DNA of 44,935 nt from a virus. A program made the translations under genes and the position numbers. The stretch is taken from positions 1-44,935 of the IMG/VR virus record IMGVR_UViG_3300048929_000804; one strand, written 5' to 3'. This document shows positions 25,624 through 32,590 of this stretch, in pieces. Each line of letters begins with the position of its first letter. Positions within the stretch are counted from its first letter, which is position 1. Below the pieces are notes generated by a model that was not told the DNA's origin, ran no database searches, and worked only from the letters and a program-made list of their open reading frames with translations.

Positions 25624-25866
25624 TCAGTACGGCGCGGCGGCGAAATCGGCCGCTTCGGCTGCGACGCTGTCGAGCACGGCAGTCGCGTGGCTCGGGTCGA
25701 GCACGGTCAGCTGTTGCTGCAGGTACAGCATCGTGTGAAAGCCGGCGAAGAACGTGCGGCGGTATTCGCGACGCTGCTCGGGCGTCGCGTAGGCCGGCAC
25801 GCTGCGGCGCTCGAAGATTTCCCACGACGACTGGATCGCGGTGCGGGTGGTGGACGGTGTCTTCAT
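25624..25866 (-). CDS. Hypothetical protein
   Basis: 80 residues, with GGAGC upstream of the ATG. Sequence pattern: SSWEIFERRSVPAYATPEQRREYRRTFFAGFHTMLYLQQQL, a helical protein with an aromatic centre that recurs in Burkholderia-group prophages between replication and packaging genes. No catalytic or binding motif is visible. Confidence 0.65.
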   Translation of the reverse strand: MKTPSTTRTAIQSSWEIFERRSVPAYATPEQRREYRRTFFAGFHTMLYLQQQLTVLDPSHATAVLDSVAAEAADFAAAPY

Positions 25867-25896
25867 GGGTGCTCCAGGCTGGTTGGTGCTACGGGT

Positions 25897-26001
25897 TCAA
25901 CGAAAAACGGATCGGATCCAGAGGATCGCGCCGACGGCGCCGGCGGCCGCGCCGAGAACGTATGTCGCGATGTATGAGGCGACGGTCAGGGTCAGGCTCA
26001 T
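25897..26001 (-). CDS. 34-residue membrane peptide
   Basis: Very small gene from the ATG at 25999-26001, overlapping the previous stop by ATGA and preceded by GAGGTG. It encodes one membrane helix (YIATYVLGAAAGAVGAILWI) with RSVFR at the C-terminus, so N-out/C-in insertion is likely. Function unknown. Coupled start and ribosome site make it credible despite the size. Confidence 0.6.
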   Translation of the reverse strand: MSLTLTVASYIATYVLGAAAGAVGAILWIRSVFR

Positions 26002-26252
26002 GGTTTCACCTCGACGGCCAGCGCAACGGGCGGCATCGTGTGACCGACCACCCAGAGTTCGACGAGCGCTCCACTGGCCAGCGCCTTGAGTTCGTCCGCG
26101 GTCGGGCGCCAGAAAGAGACGACGTGATTGACGCCGCCGTCCACGACGCGCGTGATCGGCAGCGCTCCGCATGGCAGCTCGGCCTGATCCCAGCCTTTCG
26201 GCGCGCCGAGCACAGCGTTGTTCGAGGGATGCTGATAGCGGTCCACGGTCAC
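25998..26252 (-). CDS. Hypothetical phage protein (replication operon)
   Basis: 84 residues. Begins MTVDRYQHPSNNAVLGAP and contains VVSFWRPTADELKALASGALVELWVVGHTMPPVALAVE. This small family is widespread in proteobacterial prophages and metagenomic phages, usually in early operons; its role is not known to me. It overlaps both neighbours by ATGA. Confidence 0.72.
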   Translation of the reverse strand: MTVDRYQHPSNNAVLGAPKGWDQAELPCGALPITRVVDGGVNHVVSFWRPTADELKALASGALVELWVVGHTMPPVALAVEVKP

Positions 26253-26746
26253 ACCTCCAACGGATCAGCGACGCGCACGGGCAGCGCTAGTTCGACCTGC
26301 TGCGGCTGCAGCGGCAGGATCTGCACGACGGTGCGCGGGTTCGCGCGGTCGATGCCGTGGAACACGTGCTTCTCGCGCACCTGGCGATCGTTGACGTACA
26401 CGCCGCGCTGCACGAGCACCCGAACCTTTTCGCCGTCCTGCTCGACCGTTTTGTACCGGTCCTGAAGCACGTCGAGGACGACCGACTCGTCGAGGTCGGG
26501 CCGCTCGCTGGCGTAGAAAATGTGGAGCGTGACCGAGACGGGGCCGGCGTAACGCACCCGGTACTTCGGCGGGATCTGCCGCAGCGCGTCGCGCTCGTAA
26601 TCAAGCGCCTTGTCGCTCTTTCGCACCTGCGGCCGGGACTTCATTGCACCGGTCGCTTTGTCCCGATAGCGCAACGTGACGATCTCGCGGCTGTTCGCTT
26701 TGCTCGCCGGCTCGCCGAGGATCGTGAAGATGATCGGCTGAGCCAT
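26249..26746 (-). CDS. rusA: RusA-like Holliday junction resolvase
   Basis: 165 residues from the ATG at 26744-26746. N-terminal FTILGEPASKANSREIV is the usual RusA beginning (G-x-P-x-SKANS). RPDLDESVVLDVLQDRY and GVYVNDRQVREKH contain the acidic cluster that binds Mg2+ (Asp residues of DLD and VND). RusA cuts four-way junctions, linking replication or recombination intermediates to packaging. The ORF extends further upstream, but that part is antisense-like and overlaps the previous gene. Confidence 0.87.
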   Translation of the reverse strand: MAQPIIFTILGEPASKANSREIVTLRYRDKATGAMKSRPQVRKSDKALDYERDALRQIPPKYRVRYAGPVSVTLHIFYASERPDLDESVVLDVLQDRYKTVEQDGEKVRVLVQRGVYVNDRQVREKHVFHGIDRANPRTVVQILPLQPQQVELALPVRVADPLEV

Positions 26747-27384
26747 CACGCCACCTCGCCAGTCGAGTCCGTGCGGAATGGGCGCACGGCCGGAGGATTG
26801 AGACGGGCACCGCAGAATGTGCGTCCGTCGCACATGGACGGGTTGCATGCTGCACACGTCACATTGCCCGCCACGTCCGGACGTTGCTGGGCGTGGGTTT
26901 GCGGCGCGATTGGACGAGTTTCCCCACCACGATCGGAAACTCGTCCAGTGCCGGTTTGCGATTCGGCGCAAAGTGCAGCTTCGCGCACGGCGGCTTCCGA
27001 GATCACGAGCATGTCGTCGAACGCGGACAGCAGTATCGAAATCGCTTCGTGCGGATAGGTGTCGCGCCGATGCTTGCGGAACTCGGCGAGCGCGTCACGC
27101 ATGTCGTCCAGCTCCGCTAACGCGGCTTCGAGCTTGCCAGGCTCAGGCTTAGCCGCGGTGCCCTGTTCGGCCGGTGCGCTGGTCTGGCTCACTGCCGCCA
27201 CAACGGCGGCCCTCGGGGTATCCGATTCCGCGGCCATCATCATCGCGTCAACGATCGCGTCGTGGATGATCGCGGTGAACTGCGTTTTGCTGCCCGGCAG
27301 ACGCGAGCGGTCAATGCTGGCGATGCTGCGCGCGACCAGCTGCGCGTGACGGTCCCAATCGACCGGTGGGGTTTTGGTGGTCAT
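26746..27384 (-). CDS. Hypothetical protein with Cys-rich tail
   Basis: 212 residues. The N-terminal 60 are helical (WDRHAQLVARSIASIDRS...FTAIIHDAIVDAMMMAAES). The middle is helical with LEAALAELDDMRDALAEFRKHR, and residues about 175-195 have CAACNPSMCDGRTFC, a possible four-Cys metal site. It looks composite, with an Ala/Pro/Gln-rich hinge at about 65-80. Stop/start overlap with rusA (TGATG). Function unknown. Confidence 0.62.
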   Translation of the reverse strand: MTTKTPPVDWDRHAQLVARSIASIDRSRLPGSKTQFTAIIHDAIVDAMMMAAESDTPRAAVVAAVSQTSAPAEQGTAAKPEPGKLEAALAELDDMRDALAEFRKHRRDTYPHEAISILLSAFDDMLVISEAAVREAALCAESQTGTGRVSDRGGETRPIAPQTHAQQRPDVAGNVTCAACNPSMCDGRTFCGARLNPPAVRPFRTDSTGEVA

Positions 27385-27719
27385 GCGTCGGTCTCCGAAA
27401 AGGACGGTTCAGCGTGGGTCGGGCCAACGACCGGCGCCTCAGTGGGAATGGATTCCTGGCGACCGATCTCGCGCGTGAGCTCGATCAGTTCCGACTCGGC
27501 CGCGAGGATCGCGCGGTAGCCGGCGTGAGTTGCGCGCAGCGACAGCACGCGGTCGACGAGCGGCTTCTGGCGATGCAGTTCGGCGGTGATCGCATCATTG
27601 GCCGGGCCGCCGATGTTGAAGTGGCAGCAGCAGAACCACTTGCCGCCGTCGCCGACGGTGCCGAGCAACGGGCAACCGTACGCGGCGCACATGCCCCAGG
27701 CGGTGCCGTCGGCGTTCAT
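27381..27719 (-). CDS. Hypothetical Cys-rich phage protein
   Basis: 112 residues from the ATG at 27717-27719 (MNADGTAWGMCAAYGCPLLG), overlapping the previous gene by ATGA. The pattern CAAYGCPLLGTVGDGGKWFCCCHF is a likely zinc-binding knuckle, followed by a long helix (AELHRQKPLVDRVLSLRATHAGYRAILAAESELIELTREIG). Similar small proteins occur in replication operons of Burkholderia phages. Role unknown. Confidence 0.66.
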   Translation of the reverse strand: MNADGTAWGMCAAYGCPLLGTVGDGGKWFCCCHFNIGGPANDAITAELHRQKPLVDRVLSLRATHAGYRAILAAESELIELTREIGRQESIPTEAPVVGPTHAEPSFSETDA

Positions 27720-27979
27720 GCGGGCACCTCGTCGCGGACATCGTCGCGCACCGGTACGCCGCTGATCGGGCGAAGATTGGAGTCTCTCAGCCAGCCTTCG
27801 GTCGAGTAGCGAAAGTCGCCATCGCGGTAGCCGAGTAAGCCGGGGGGATGGGCGTCGATCCACCAGTAATCTTCGACTCCAGCGAGGCGCGTGACCGTCA
27901 CCACACGGCCGATGTTCTCGCTGAAGCGCGGATCGTCAACGCGTACGAGATACGCAAGATCACCCGGTTTGCAGTTCAT
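27716..27979 (-). CDS. Hypothetical small beta protein
   Basis: 87 residues beginning MNCKPGDLAYLVRVDDPRFSENIGRVVTVTRL and continuing WWIDAHPPGLL...LRDSNLRPI. I recognise it as a recurrent prophage family with an SH3-like or KOW-like run of beta strands (PGDLA...ENIGRVVTV), but no function is known. ATGA overlaps on both sides. Confidence 0.7.
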   Translation of the reverse strand: MNCKPGDLAYLVRVDDPRFSENIGRVVTVTRLAGVEDYWWIDAHPPGLLGYRDGDFRYSTEGWLRDSNLRPISGVPVRDDVRDEVPA

Positions 27980-28719
27980 GCCCGCGCTCCCTCGTACTCG
28001 GCAACGCGCGACGCGATCGCCTGCTTCGCCTCGGCCAGCTGCTCGGCGTCCTCACGTGCGTGACGGGACTTGGCGGCCGCAGCGCGCGCTTTTGCACTCC
28101 CAATCCCCGACACCAGCGCCTTCAGCCGCGCAAGATTCGCCTCGATGTTGACCGTGGCCGGCGTCTCGGCAGGCCCCGCCAGCATTGGCACAGCGGCCTG
28201 TGCGTGCGCCAGTTGCAGGCGCCCTTCCCGCACCGCTTGCGTCACGACCGCTTCGCGGCGCGCGGCGTCGAAACCCTGCGATACGACCCATTGCACCGGG
28301 CGATTTACACCTCGCGACTGCTCGGTAATTCTCAGATACGCGGCCTTAAATGCCATTCGCGCGCCGATTTCGTCACCGTCGATGACGCTTTGCGCGACGC
28401 TCCACGCTTCGGCGATCTCGTCGGTCCACACGACCGTGTCGCGTTCGTCGCGCGAGCGCAGCGCGATCGACCATGCTTCGTCGACTTCCGGGCGGCCGTC
28501 GCTGTCCTTCGGCAGGTGCTTCAGGATCGCCGCGGGCGTCGGCGCGAATTCGCTGGCGGCGACGTGCTTCGAGATCGCGCGCAGCACCGCGTCGAGCGGA
28601 TAGGCTTCGAGGTTCGCCCAGTACACGGTGAGCACACCCGGCGTCGGCAACGGTTGCCGCGCGGTTTCGTAGGCCAGTTCGAGCGCGTCCTTGAACGCGC
28701 GTTTGTCGGTCGCTTGCAT
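27976..28719 (-). CDS. Replication protein, P-like helicase loader (putative)
   Basis: 247 residues. N-terminal MQATDKRAFKDALELAYETARQPLPTPGVLTVYWANLEAYPLDAVLRAISKHVAAS resembles the helicase-loader/replicative-helicase-inhibitor family of many phages, in which this helical domain comes first. Residues 190-245 are an Ala/Lys/Arg-rich helix. It follows the O-like gene, the lambda O-P order. It probably recruits host DnaB to the phage origin. Confidence 0.65.
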   Translation of the reverse strand: MQATDKRAFKDALELAYETARQPLPTPGVLTVYWANLEAYPLDAVLRAISKHVAASEFAPTPAAILKHLPKDSDGRPEVDEAWSIALRSRDERDTVVWTDEIAEAWSVAQSVIDGDEIGARMAFKAAYLRITEQSRGVNRPVQWVVSQGFDAARREAVVTQAVREGRLQLAHAQAAVPMLAGPAETPATVNIEANLARLKALVSGIGSAKARAAAAKSRHAREDAEQLAEAKQAIASRVAEYEGARA

Positions 28720-28722
28720 GGG

Positions 28723-29742
28723 TCAGTGCTCCATGTCGATGACGTTGGGATCGGATTCGGGATCTGCGGCAAGCCATGCGTCGCCGTTGCGCTCGCTGAT
28801 GGCGCGGCGTTGCTCGTCGGCGGTGAGGCGTTTGGGTTGGGACTGCGATGCGATGACGCGATCGACGTAGACCGGCAGACAGCCGATGCCGCCTTTCGCG
28901 CTGGCGATTGCCGTTGCGACCGCTTTGTCGACGAACTCTGCCGTGAAGCCTGCGTTGACCCAGCCGGCGAACACGGGCCAGATTTTTTTGCGGTCGTGGA
29001 TGCTTGTCGGGTCAGCCTCGAAACCGTGCTTGGCCTTGAAGTGGCGCAGCCATTCGCCCTCGTCTTTCGGGGTGAAATCATCGCGCCCGCTGCGCGCGGG
29101 TTTACCACCTACGATGACAGAACCACTGTTTACTTCTCCCTGTCCCTCTCCCTGTCTCTGTCTATTGCGATCGGGGGGCGATTCGGGGGGCGATTTTTTA
29201 TCGGATCGGGGGGCGATAGGTTTTTTATCGGGTTGCGATCCCGACACGATCGCGACGACCTGCTTCTTACGCAGCGTTTTTGATTGCGGTGCGACGGTCT
29301 TCAGCAGTTCGACGGCCTCGATCACACGTGCCGAGATCGCGTCGATATCAACCTCGACGCCCCAGCGCTTCGCGTTACCGGCGGCGCCCGACAGACTGGC
29401 GAGCAACTTCTCTATCCACGCTTCGAGCGACTTCTCCGCGACGACCGGATGATAGAAACGGCCGTCGGCGCACTTCACCCAGCCGCGGAGTGAATGCGCC
29501 TTCACTTTTTTCCACGCCTTCGACTGCGACAGATGCGCGAGCATGCGGTCGTCGTCCGGCAGACTTGCGGCCGGGACCTGATGCCAGCTTTCGAGCCACA
29601 ACGTGATAGCGGCCGCGCGCTCGTCACCGGTGCCGAGGATCCACGTCTCGGACGTGAGCAAACGCTTCACGTCGAGCGGCATGAACCCGAAATCGCGCAG
29701 GTTGCAATCTGCTGGGGTGAGAGGATTCGGGAAGTCCGTCAT
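28723..29742 (-). CDS. Replication initiation protein (DUF1376-type, O-like)
   Basis: 339 residues. The N-terminal ~110 residues (DFGFMPLDVKRLLTSETWILGTGDERAAAITLWLESWHQVPAASLPDDDRML) are the DUF1376-like winged-helix domain found in phage initiators. The middle (about 160-215) is a polar Arg/Lys/Pro/Gln linker encoded by repeat-bearing DNA (see the iteron feature). The C-terminal part (EWLRHFKAKHGFEADPTSIHDRKKIWPVFAGWV) is helical. As in lambda O, the origin seems to lie inside the gene. Confidence 0.72.
   Translation of the reverse strand: MTDFPNPLTPADCNLRDFGFMPLDVKRLLTSETWILGTGDERAAAITLWLESWHQVPAASLPDDDRMLAHLSQSKAWKKVKAHSLRGWVKCADGRFYHPVVAEKSLEAWIEKLLASLSGAAGNAKRWGVEVDIDAISARVIEAVELLKTVAPQSKTLRKKQVVAIVSGSQPDKKPIAPRSDKKSPPESPPDRNRQRQGEGQGEVNSGSVIVGGKPARSGRDDFTPKDEGEWLRHFKAKHGFEADPTSIHDRKKIWPVFAGWVNAGFTAEFVDKAVATAIASAKGGIGCLPVYVDRVIASQSQPKRLTADEQRRAISERNGDAWLAADPESDPNVIDMEH
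29171..29231 (-). repeat. Iteron cluster inside the initiator gene, candidate origin of replication
   Basis: Three copies of TCGGGGGGCGAT (29171-29182, 29183-29194, 29206-29217) and two of TTTTTTATCGG (29194-29204, 29221-29231) alternate G-rich and T-rich blocks. A pyrimidine stretch (CCCTGTCCCTCTCCCTG type) flanks it at about 29137-29160. Iterons within the initiator gene plus an adjacent AT-containing block is the lambda-type origin design. Confidence 0.62.
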
Positions 29743-30575
29743 GCCGCGACCTCGTCAAAGTCGAAGCCGGACAAGGGGATATTGGGAGACAACCAAAGGG
29801 TCTCCGTGCGAAGAGCAGCTCCGTCTGCGCGACTCGCGCGCCGAACGACTTTCCAATCCGGATAGAGCTCACGATATAAATCGCACTCGTATGCCGACAG
29901 GACGACGAAACCATCGATGTCCCGCAAGACTGCGGCGAGCAGCCGATGCTCGAAGTCAGTCAATTCATGCTGATAGGCATGCCGGCGCCCTTTTTTATGA
30001 CGCGTGCTATGCACATAAGGCGGATCCACATAGAACAGTGTCTGCGCGCCGTCGTGCTGACGTATGACGTCGATGGCTGGACGGTTCTCAATAACGACAC
30101 CGCGGAGGCGCTGAATTACTGCGCGGAAGCAGTCCGGGTAGTTTTGCCAATCGTGTGCGGGAGTTGTGCCGGATCGATTCGAGTTAGCGCGGAAGCCGGA
30201 CGGCTGGCGTGTCACACCTGCAGAGCCGAAGCTTTGGAACGAACGCGCGACCGTGCGCCGCGCCTGCTCAAGCGGGTCATCGGAACGCTCATAGCTCTCA
30301 ACAAACTCGGCCCGCGCGAACGGCGTCAGCTCAAGCAGCTGTGCGAGTTGCTCGCCCAGGATCGGATCACGTGCTACGCGAAACAAGTTCACAATTTCGC
30401 CGTCGAGATCGTTGTAGACCTCGGCATAGCTGCGCGGCTTCCGCAAGAGAACCGACGCAGCTCCGCCGAAGGGTTCCACGTAGGTGCGGTGCGCCGGAAA
30501 GTGGCTGATGATCCATGGAGCAAGACGCCACTTGCCCCCGTGATAACGCAGCACCGGACGTGTCGGTCCTGACAT
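29739..30575 (-). CDS. Dam-like DNA adenine N6-methyltransferase (D12 class)
   Basis: 278 residues. LRYHGGKWRLAPWI and YVEPFGGAASVLLRKP form the SAM-binding motifs (motif X and I), LFYVDPPYVHS is the catalytic DPPY, and DFEHRLLAAVLRDIDGFVVLSAYE matches motifs V-VI of D12-class enzymes. It likely methylates GATC or a related site, either to protect phage DNA or to set origin methylation (it sits beside the origin). ATGA overlap with the initiator gene. Confidence 0.88.
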   Translation of the reverse strand: MSGPTRPVLRYHGGKWRLAPWIISHFPAHRTYVEPFGGAASVLLRKPRSYAEVYNDLDGEIVNLFRVARDPILGEQLAQLLELTPFARAEFVESYERSDDPLEQARRTVARSFQSFGSAGVTRQPSGFRANSNRSGTTPAHDWQNYPDCFRAVIQRLRGVVIENRPAIDVIRQHDGAQTLFYVDPPYVHSTRHKKGRRHAYQHELTDFEHRLLAAVLRDIDGFVVLSAYECDLYRELYPDWKVVRRASRADGAALRTETLWLSPNIPLSGFDFDEVAA

Positions 30576-30578
30576 GTA

Positions 30579-30692
30579 TTACCCCTGCTCTTCTCGCGTC
30601 CCAACCTGTCCCACGCTGTGTGCAGTGCAGCAGCCGATAAATCCGGCCGCCGGCGCCAACGCACGCCCGAGAAACGCGTTGTGACAGCTCAT
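30579..30692 (-). CDS. 37-residue small ORF, coupled between regulator and methylase
   Basis: A short frame starting ATGA inside the stop codon of the ribbon-helix-helix gene and ending three bases before the methylase ATG. It encodes MSCHNAFLGRALAPAAGFIGCCTAH... with a hydrophobic middle and three Cys. The perfect junctions on both sides are the only evidence for coding. It may serve mainly for translational coupling. No relative recognised. Confidence 0.42.
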   Translation of the reverse strand: MSCHNAFLGRALAPAAGFIGCCTAHSVGQVGTREEQG

Positions 30693-30976
30693 TGATGCGT
30701 CCCGGTCTGGGACGTCGACGGACTGACACCTGAAATGTCGGCGGGCAAGATGCCAACCATGCCGAACAGGTGGCTCTTCACCGCGCGGGCCAGCGCCGAT
30801 GAAACGCTCTCGATGCCGTGCATGCGCTGGAAGAACACCAGGGCTTCGTACGTCGAATCGTCGAGGCGCGTTTTCACTTCGTTGCGATACGGCGCGCGGT
30901 TAGCGGTGCCGGGGCCGCGGCGCCGGGCGCGCCCGGGGGCCGACGCGCGGCCAGCTGGTGTTGAGAGGTCGTTCAT
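30689..30976 (-). CDS. Ribbon-helix-helix type DNA-binding protein
   Basis: 95 residues. After a basic, disordered N-terminus (GRARRRGPGTANRAPYRN) comes EVKTRLDDSTYEALVFFQRMHGIESVSSALARAVKSHLFG, a strand plus two helices as in Arc/CopG repressors. Second gene of the leftward early transcript, overlapping the Cro-like gene by ATGA, so a regulatory role in the early operon is likely. Confidence 0.68.
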   Translation of the reverse strand: MNDLSTPAGRASAPGRARRRGPGTANRAPYRNEVKTRLDDSTYEALVFFQRMHGIESVSSALARAVKSHLFGMVGILPADISGVSPSTSQTGTHQ

Positions 30977-31188
30977 ACGGCCGCCGGGAGTTGCTCAGTC
31001 GGTGCGATGAAGCCGTCTGGGACGGGCTTCCCCAGTTGCACGGCCGCGCCGATCACCATCGCGGTCTGCTTCTGGTCCAGTTCGTCGGGCCACTGAGAGA
31101 TCGCACCTTTGGTGATACCAAGCGCGCGCCCAAGCGCCGCGCCATTGCCGCCGAAGATGTCGATCGCTTGTTTTTTGGTCAGGTTCAT
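30973..31188 (-). CDS. cro: Cro-like repressor (YdaS/Cro type HTH)
   Basis: 71 residues from the ATG at 31186-31188, with GGAG eight bases upstream. MNLTKKQAIDIFGGNGAALGRALGITKGAISQWP is a typical Cro/YdaS helix-turn-helix in which the phage protein recognises operators shared with the CI protein. It is first in the leftward early operon and divergent from the repressor gene, with operators in between. An ORF extension upstream to 31236 crosses the promoter and is unlikely. Confidence 0.83.
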   Translation of the reverse strand: MNLTKKQAIDIFGGNGAALGRALGITKGAISQWPDELDQKQTAMVIGAAVQLGKPVPDGFIAPTEQLPAAV

Positions 31189-31280
31189 CTGGAAGGCTCC
31201 GTTCACATTGCCAGCAGTATAGAACCCTAAACTCAAAAAGGAAAGCGATCTAAACCGCGTTTGGTTTAGATTCCTAGACC
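31189..31280. promoter_or_regulatory. Immunity operator region between cro and cI
   Basis: Holds a perfect inverted repeat TCTAAACC (31249-31256) / GGTTTAGA (31263-31270) and another half-site CTAAAC (31227-31232). On the leftward strand TATACT (complement of 31216-31221) is a near-consensus -10 for cro, with a weak -35. On the rightward strand TAGATT (31267-31272) ends eight bases before the cI ATG. GTTTAG is therefore the likely core operator, also found at the 33.2 kb promoter. Confidence 0.75.
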
Positions 31281-31949
31281 ATGAATCTTGCTGAACGAAT
31301 CCAGACTGTGTTAGACGAGGTCGACGGAATCGACCAGGTAAAACTGGCCGAAGCCGCCGGCGTGACCAAAGGCACTGTGAACCAGTGGCTAACCGGACAA
31401 ATCAAGTCGATTAAGCTCGAGTACGCCGTTGGCATACAGGAGCGGTTCGGCTACAACCCTGTGTGGCTGGTCATGGGAAAAGGCAGCAAAAAGGTTCCGG
31501 GGATACACCACGAAGACCCTTACGATCCGATACCGTTTCCAGAGGGCAGACGAATTCCAGTTGAGGGCATGGCACAACTTGGCGACAACGGCTACTGGGC
31601 CGAGATCGAATATCCAGTAGGACATGGCGAGGGCTATCTGGACTTCCCGTCTCGGGACAGAGGCGCGTATGGTCTGAAGTGCAAAGGCGACTCTATGCTG
31701 CCCCGGATCAAAGACGGGGAATATGTCGTAGTCGAACCGAACCATCCGGTCGAGCCGGGCGACGAAGTATTGGTCAAGGCTACGGACGGACGCGTAATGA
31801 TCAAGACGTTCCTCTATCAGCGCGCGGGCCGCACCCATTTGATGTCGGTGAATACAGAACATGCGCCGCTGGCAATCGAAAACGACAAGATAGAGAAAAT
31901 GCACTATGTTGCAGCGATCGTGAAGCCGTCGATGTGGAGACATGAATGA
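31281..31949 (+). CDS. cI: CI-like repressor with S24 peptidase domain
   Basis: 222 residues. Residues about 15-40 are the helix-turn-helix (DQVKLAEAAGVTKGTVNQWLTG). Residues about 95-220 are the LexA/CI-type domain with CKGDSMLP (Ser138) and VMIKTF (Lys175), the Ser-Lys dyad. In place of the canonical Ala-Gly cleavage pair I see GMAQLGDNGYW, so self-cleavage may occur at another bond or be altered. No ribosome site precedes the ATG; with the -10 eight bases upstream the message may be leaderless. It is the lysogeny repressor and is followed by two coupled genes. Confidence 0.9.
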   Translation: MNLAERIQTVLDEVDGIDQVKLAEAAGVTKGTVNQWLTGQIKSIKLEYAVGIQERFGYNPVWLVMGKGSKKVPGIHHEDPYDPIPFPEGRRIPVEGMAQLGDNGYWAEIEYPVGHGEGYLDFPSRDRGAYGLKCKGDSMLPRIKDGEYVVVEPNHPVEPGDEVLVKATDGRVMIKTFLYQRAGRTHLMSVNTEHAPLAIENDKIEKMHYVAAIVKPSMWRHE

Positions 31950-32215
31950 ATGTCGAAGACGGAGCTCTCGAACAGCTCAAGAAACAGGTGATGGAGCTAA
32001 CTGACGGCGCGATTGCCTACCGCGAGGGAATTAGAAAAATCAACACCCTCATCTTAGACACGCTCAGCCCGATGAAAGAGCGTGTAGTCAAAGAAGGTCA
32101 TCCGAAATACGCTCCGGGAGAGGAAAAACTGGTGGATTTCATCACGAAATTGGTCGACATACTCTCGGAAACGGTGAGCGGAGTGGAAGAGGCGCAGAAA
32201 GATGGACGAGGTTAA
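31946..32215 (+). CDS. Hypothetical helical protein in the repressor operon
   Basis: 89 residues, ATGA overlap with cI, so expressed in the lysogen. Helical, acidic/basic mixed (ALEQLKKQVMELTDGAIAYREGIRKI; FITKLVDILSETVSGVEEAQ), no membrane segment. Together with the next gene it might form a pair acting in lysogens, for example exclusion or immunity support. Not a recognised family. Confidence 0.6.
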   Translation: MNVEDGALEQLKKQVMELTDGAIAYREGIRKINTLILDTLSPMKERVVKEGHPKYAPGEEKLVDFITKLVDILSETVSGVEEAQKDGRG

Positions 32216-32501
32216 TCAACTGATCGCCAGGCTGAAAAATCCTCCACCACCTCCTGAGCCGCCGAAGATTGACGGCGGAGGCGGAGATCGCCATGATGGC
32301 GATATGGAAGCACGCCTAGCCGCCTTGGAAAAGGGATACCTCGAAACTCGGGACCGCTTGATTAAGATCGAAACGCGGATGGAAACGCTCGCGTCTAAAG
32401 AGGATCTGCACCGTGAAACGCACGCCCAGACATGGCGCATCATAGGCGTTGCGACCCTTCTCGTAGCGGTTGTCTATTACTTGGCCAAGTACGTTCACTG
32501 A
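32202..32501 (+). CDS. Tail-anchored coiled-coil membrane protein in the repressor operon
   Basis: 99 residues. A Pro run (NPPPPPEPP) and Gly/Asp-rich hinge, a coiled coil (ARLAALEKGYLETRDRLIKIETRMETLASKEDLHRE) and a C-terminal membrane helix (IIGVATLLVAVVYYLAKYV). This form is common next to phage repressors; superinfection exclusion is a plausible function but not shown. Followed by a good terminator, so cI and these two genes form one lysogenic unit. Confidence 0.65.
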   Translation: MDEVNQLIARLKNPPPPPEPPKIDGGGGDRHDGDMEARLAALEKGYLETRDRLIKIETRMETLASKEDLHRETHAQTWRIIGVATLLVAVVYYLAKYVH

Positions 32502-32526
32502 GGCGCGTTGCCCGTGGATGCCCCCG

Positions 32527-32549
32527 TCCCGCCTTTGCGGGATTTTTTT
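32527..32549 (+). terminator. Rho-independent terminator of the cI operon
   Basis: TCCCGC-CTTT-GCGGGA (32527-32542) followed by seven T (32543-32549), 26 bases after the stop codon of the last gene. Confidence 0.88.
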
Positions 32550-32590
32550 CGCGTCAACTACCTGGCAGCGCTCTAGCGCCAACAAGGCAC

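Noticed and set aside
28060-29283. 407-codon + strand frame opposite replication genes
   Set aside because: Shadow of two well-supported replication genes; includes SLSLSLS from the pyrimidine repeat.
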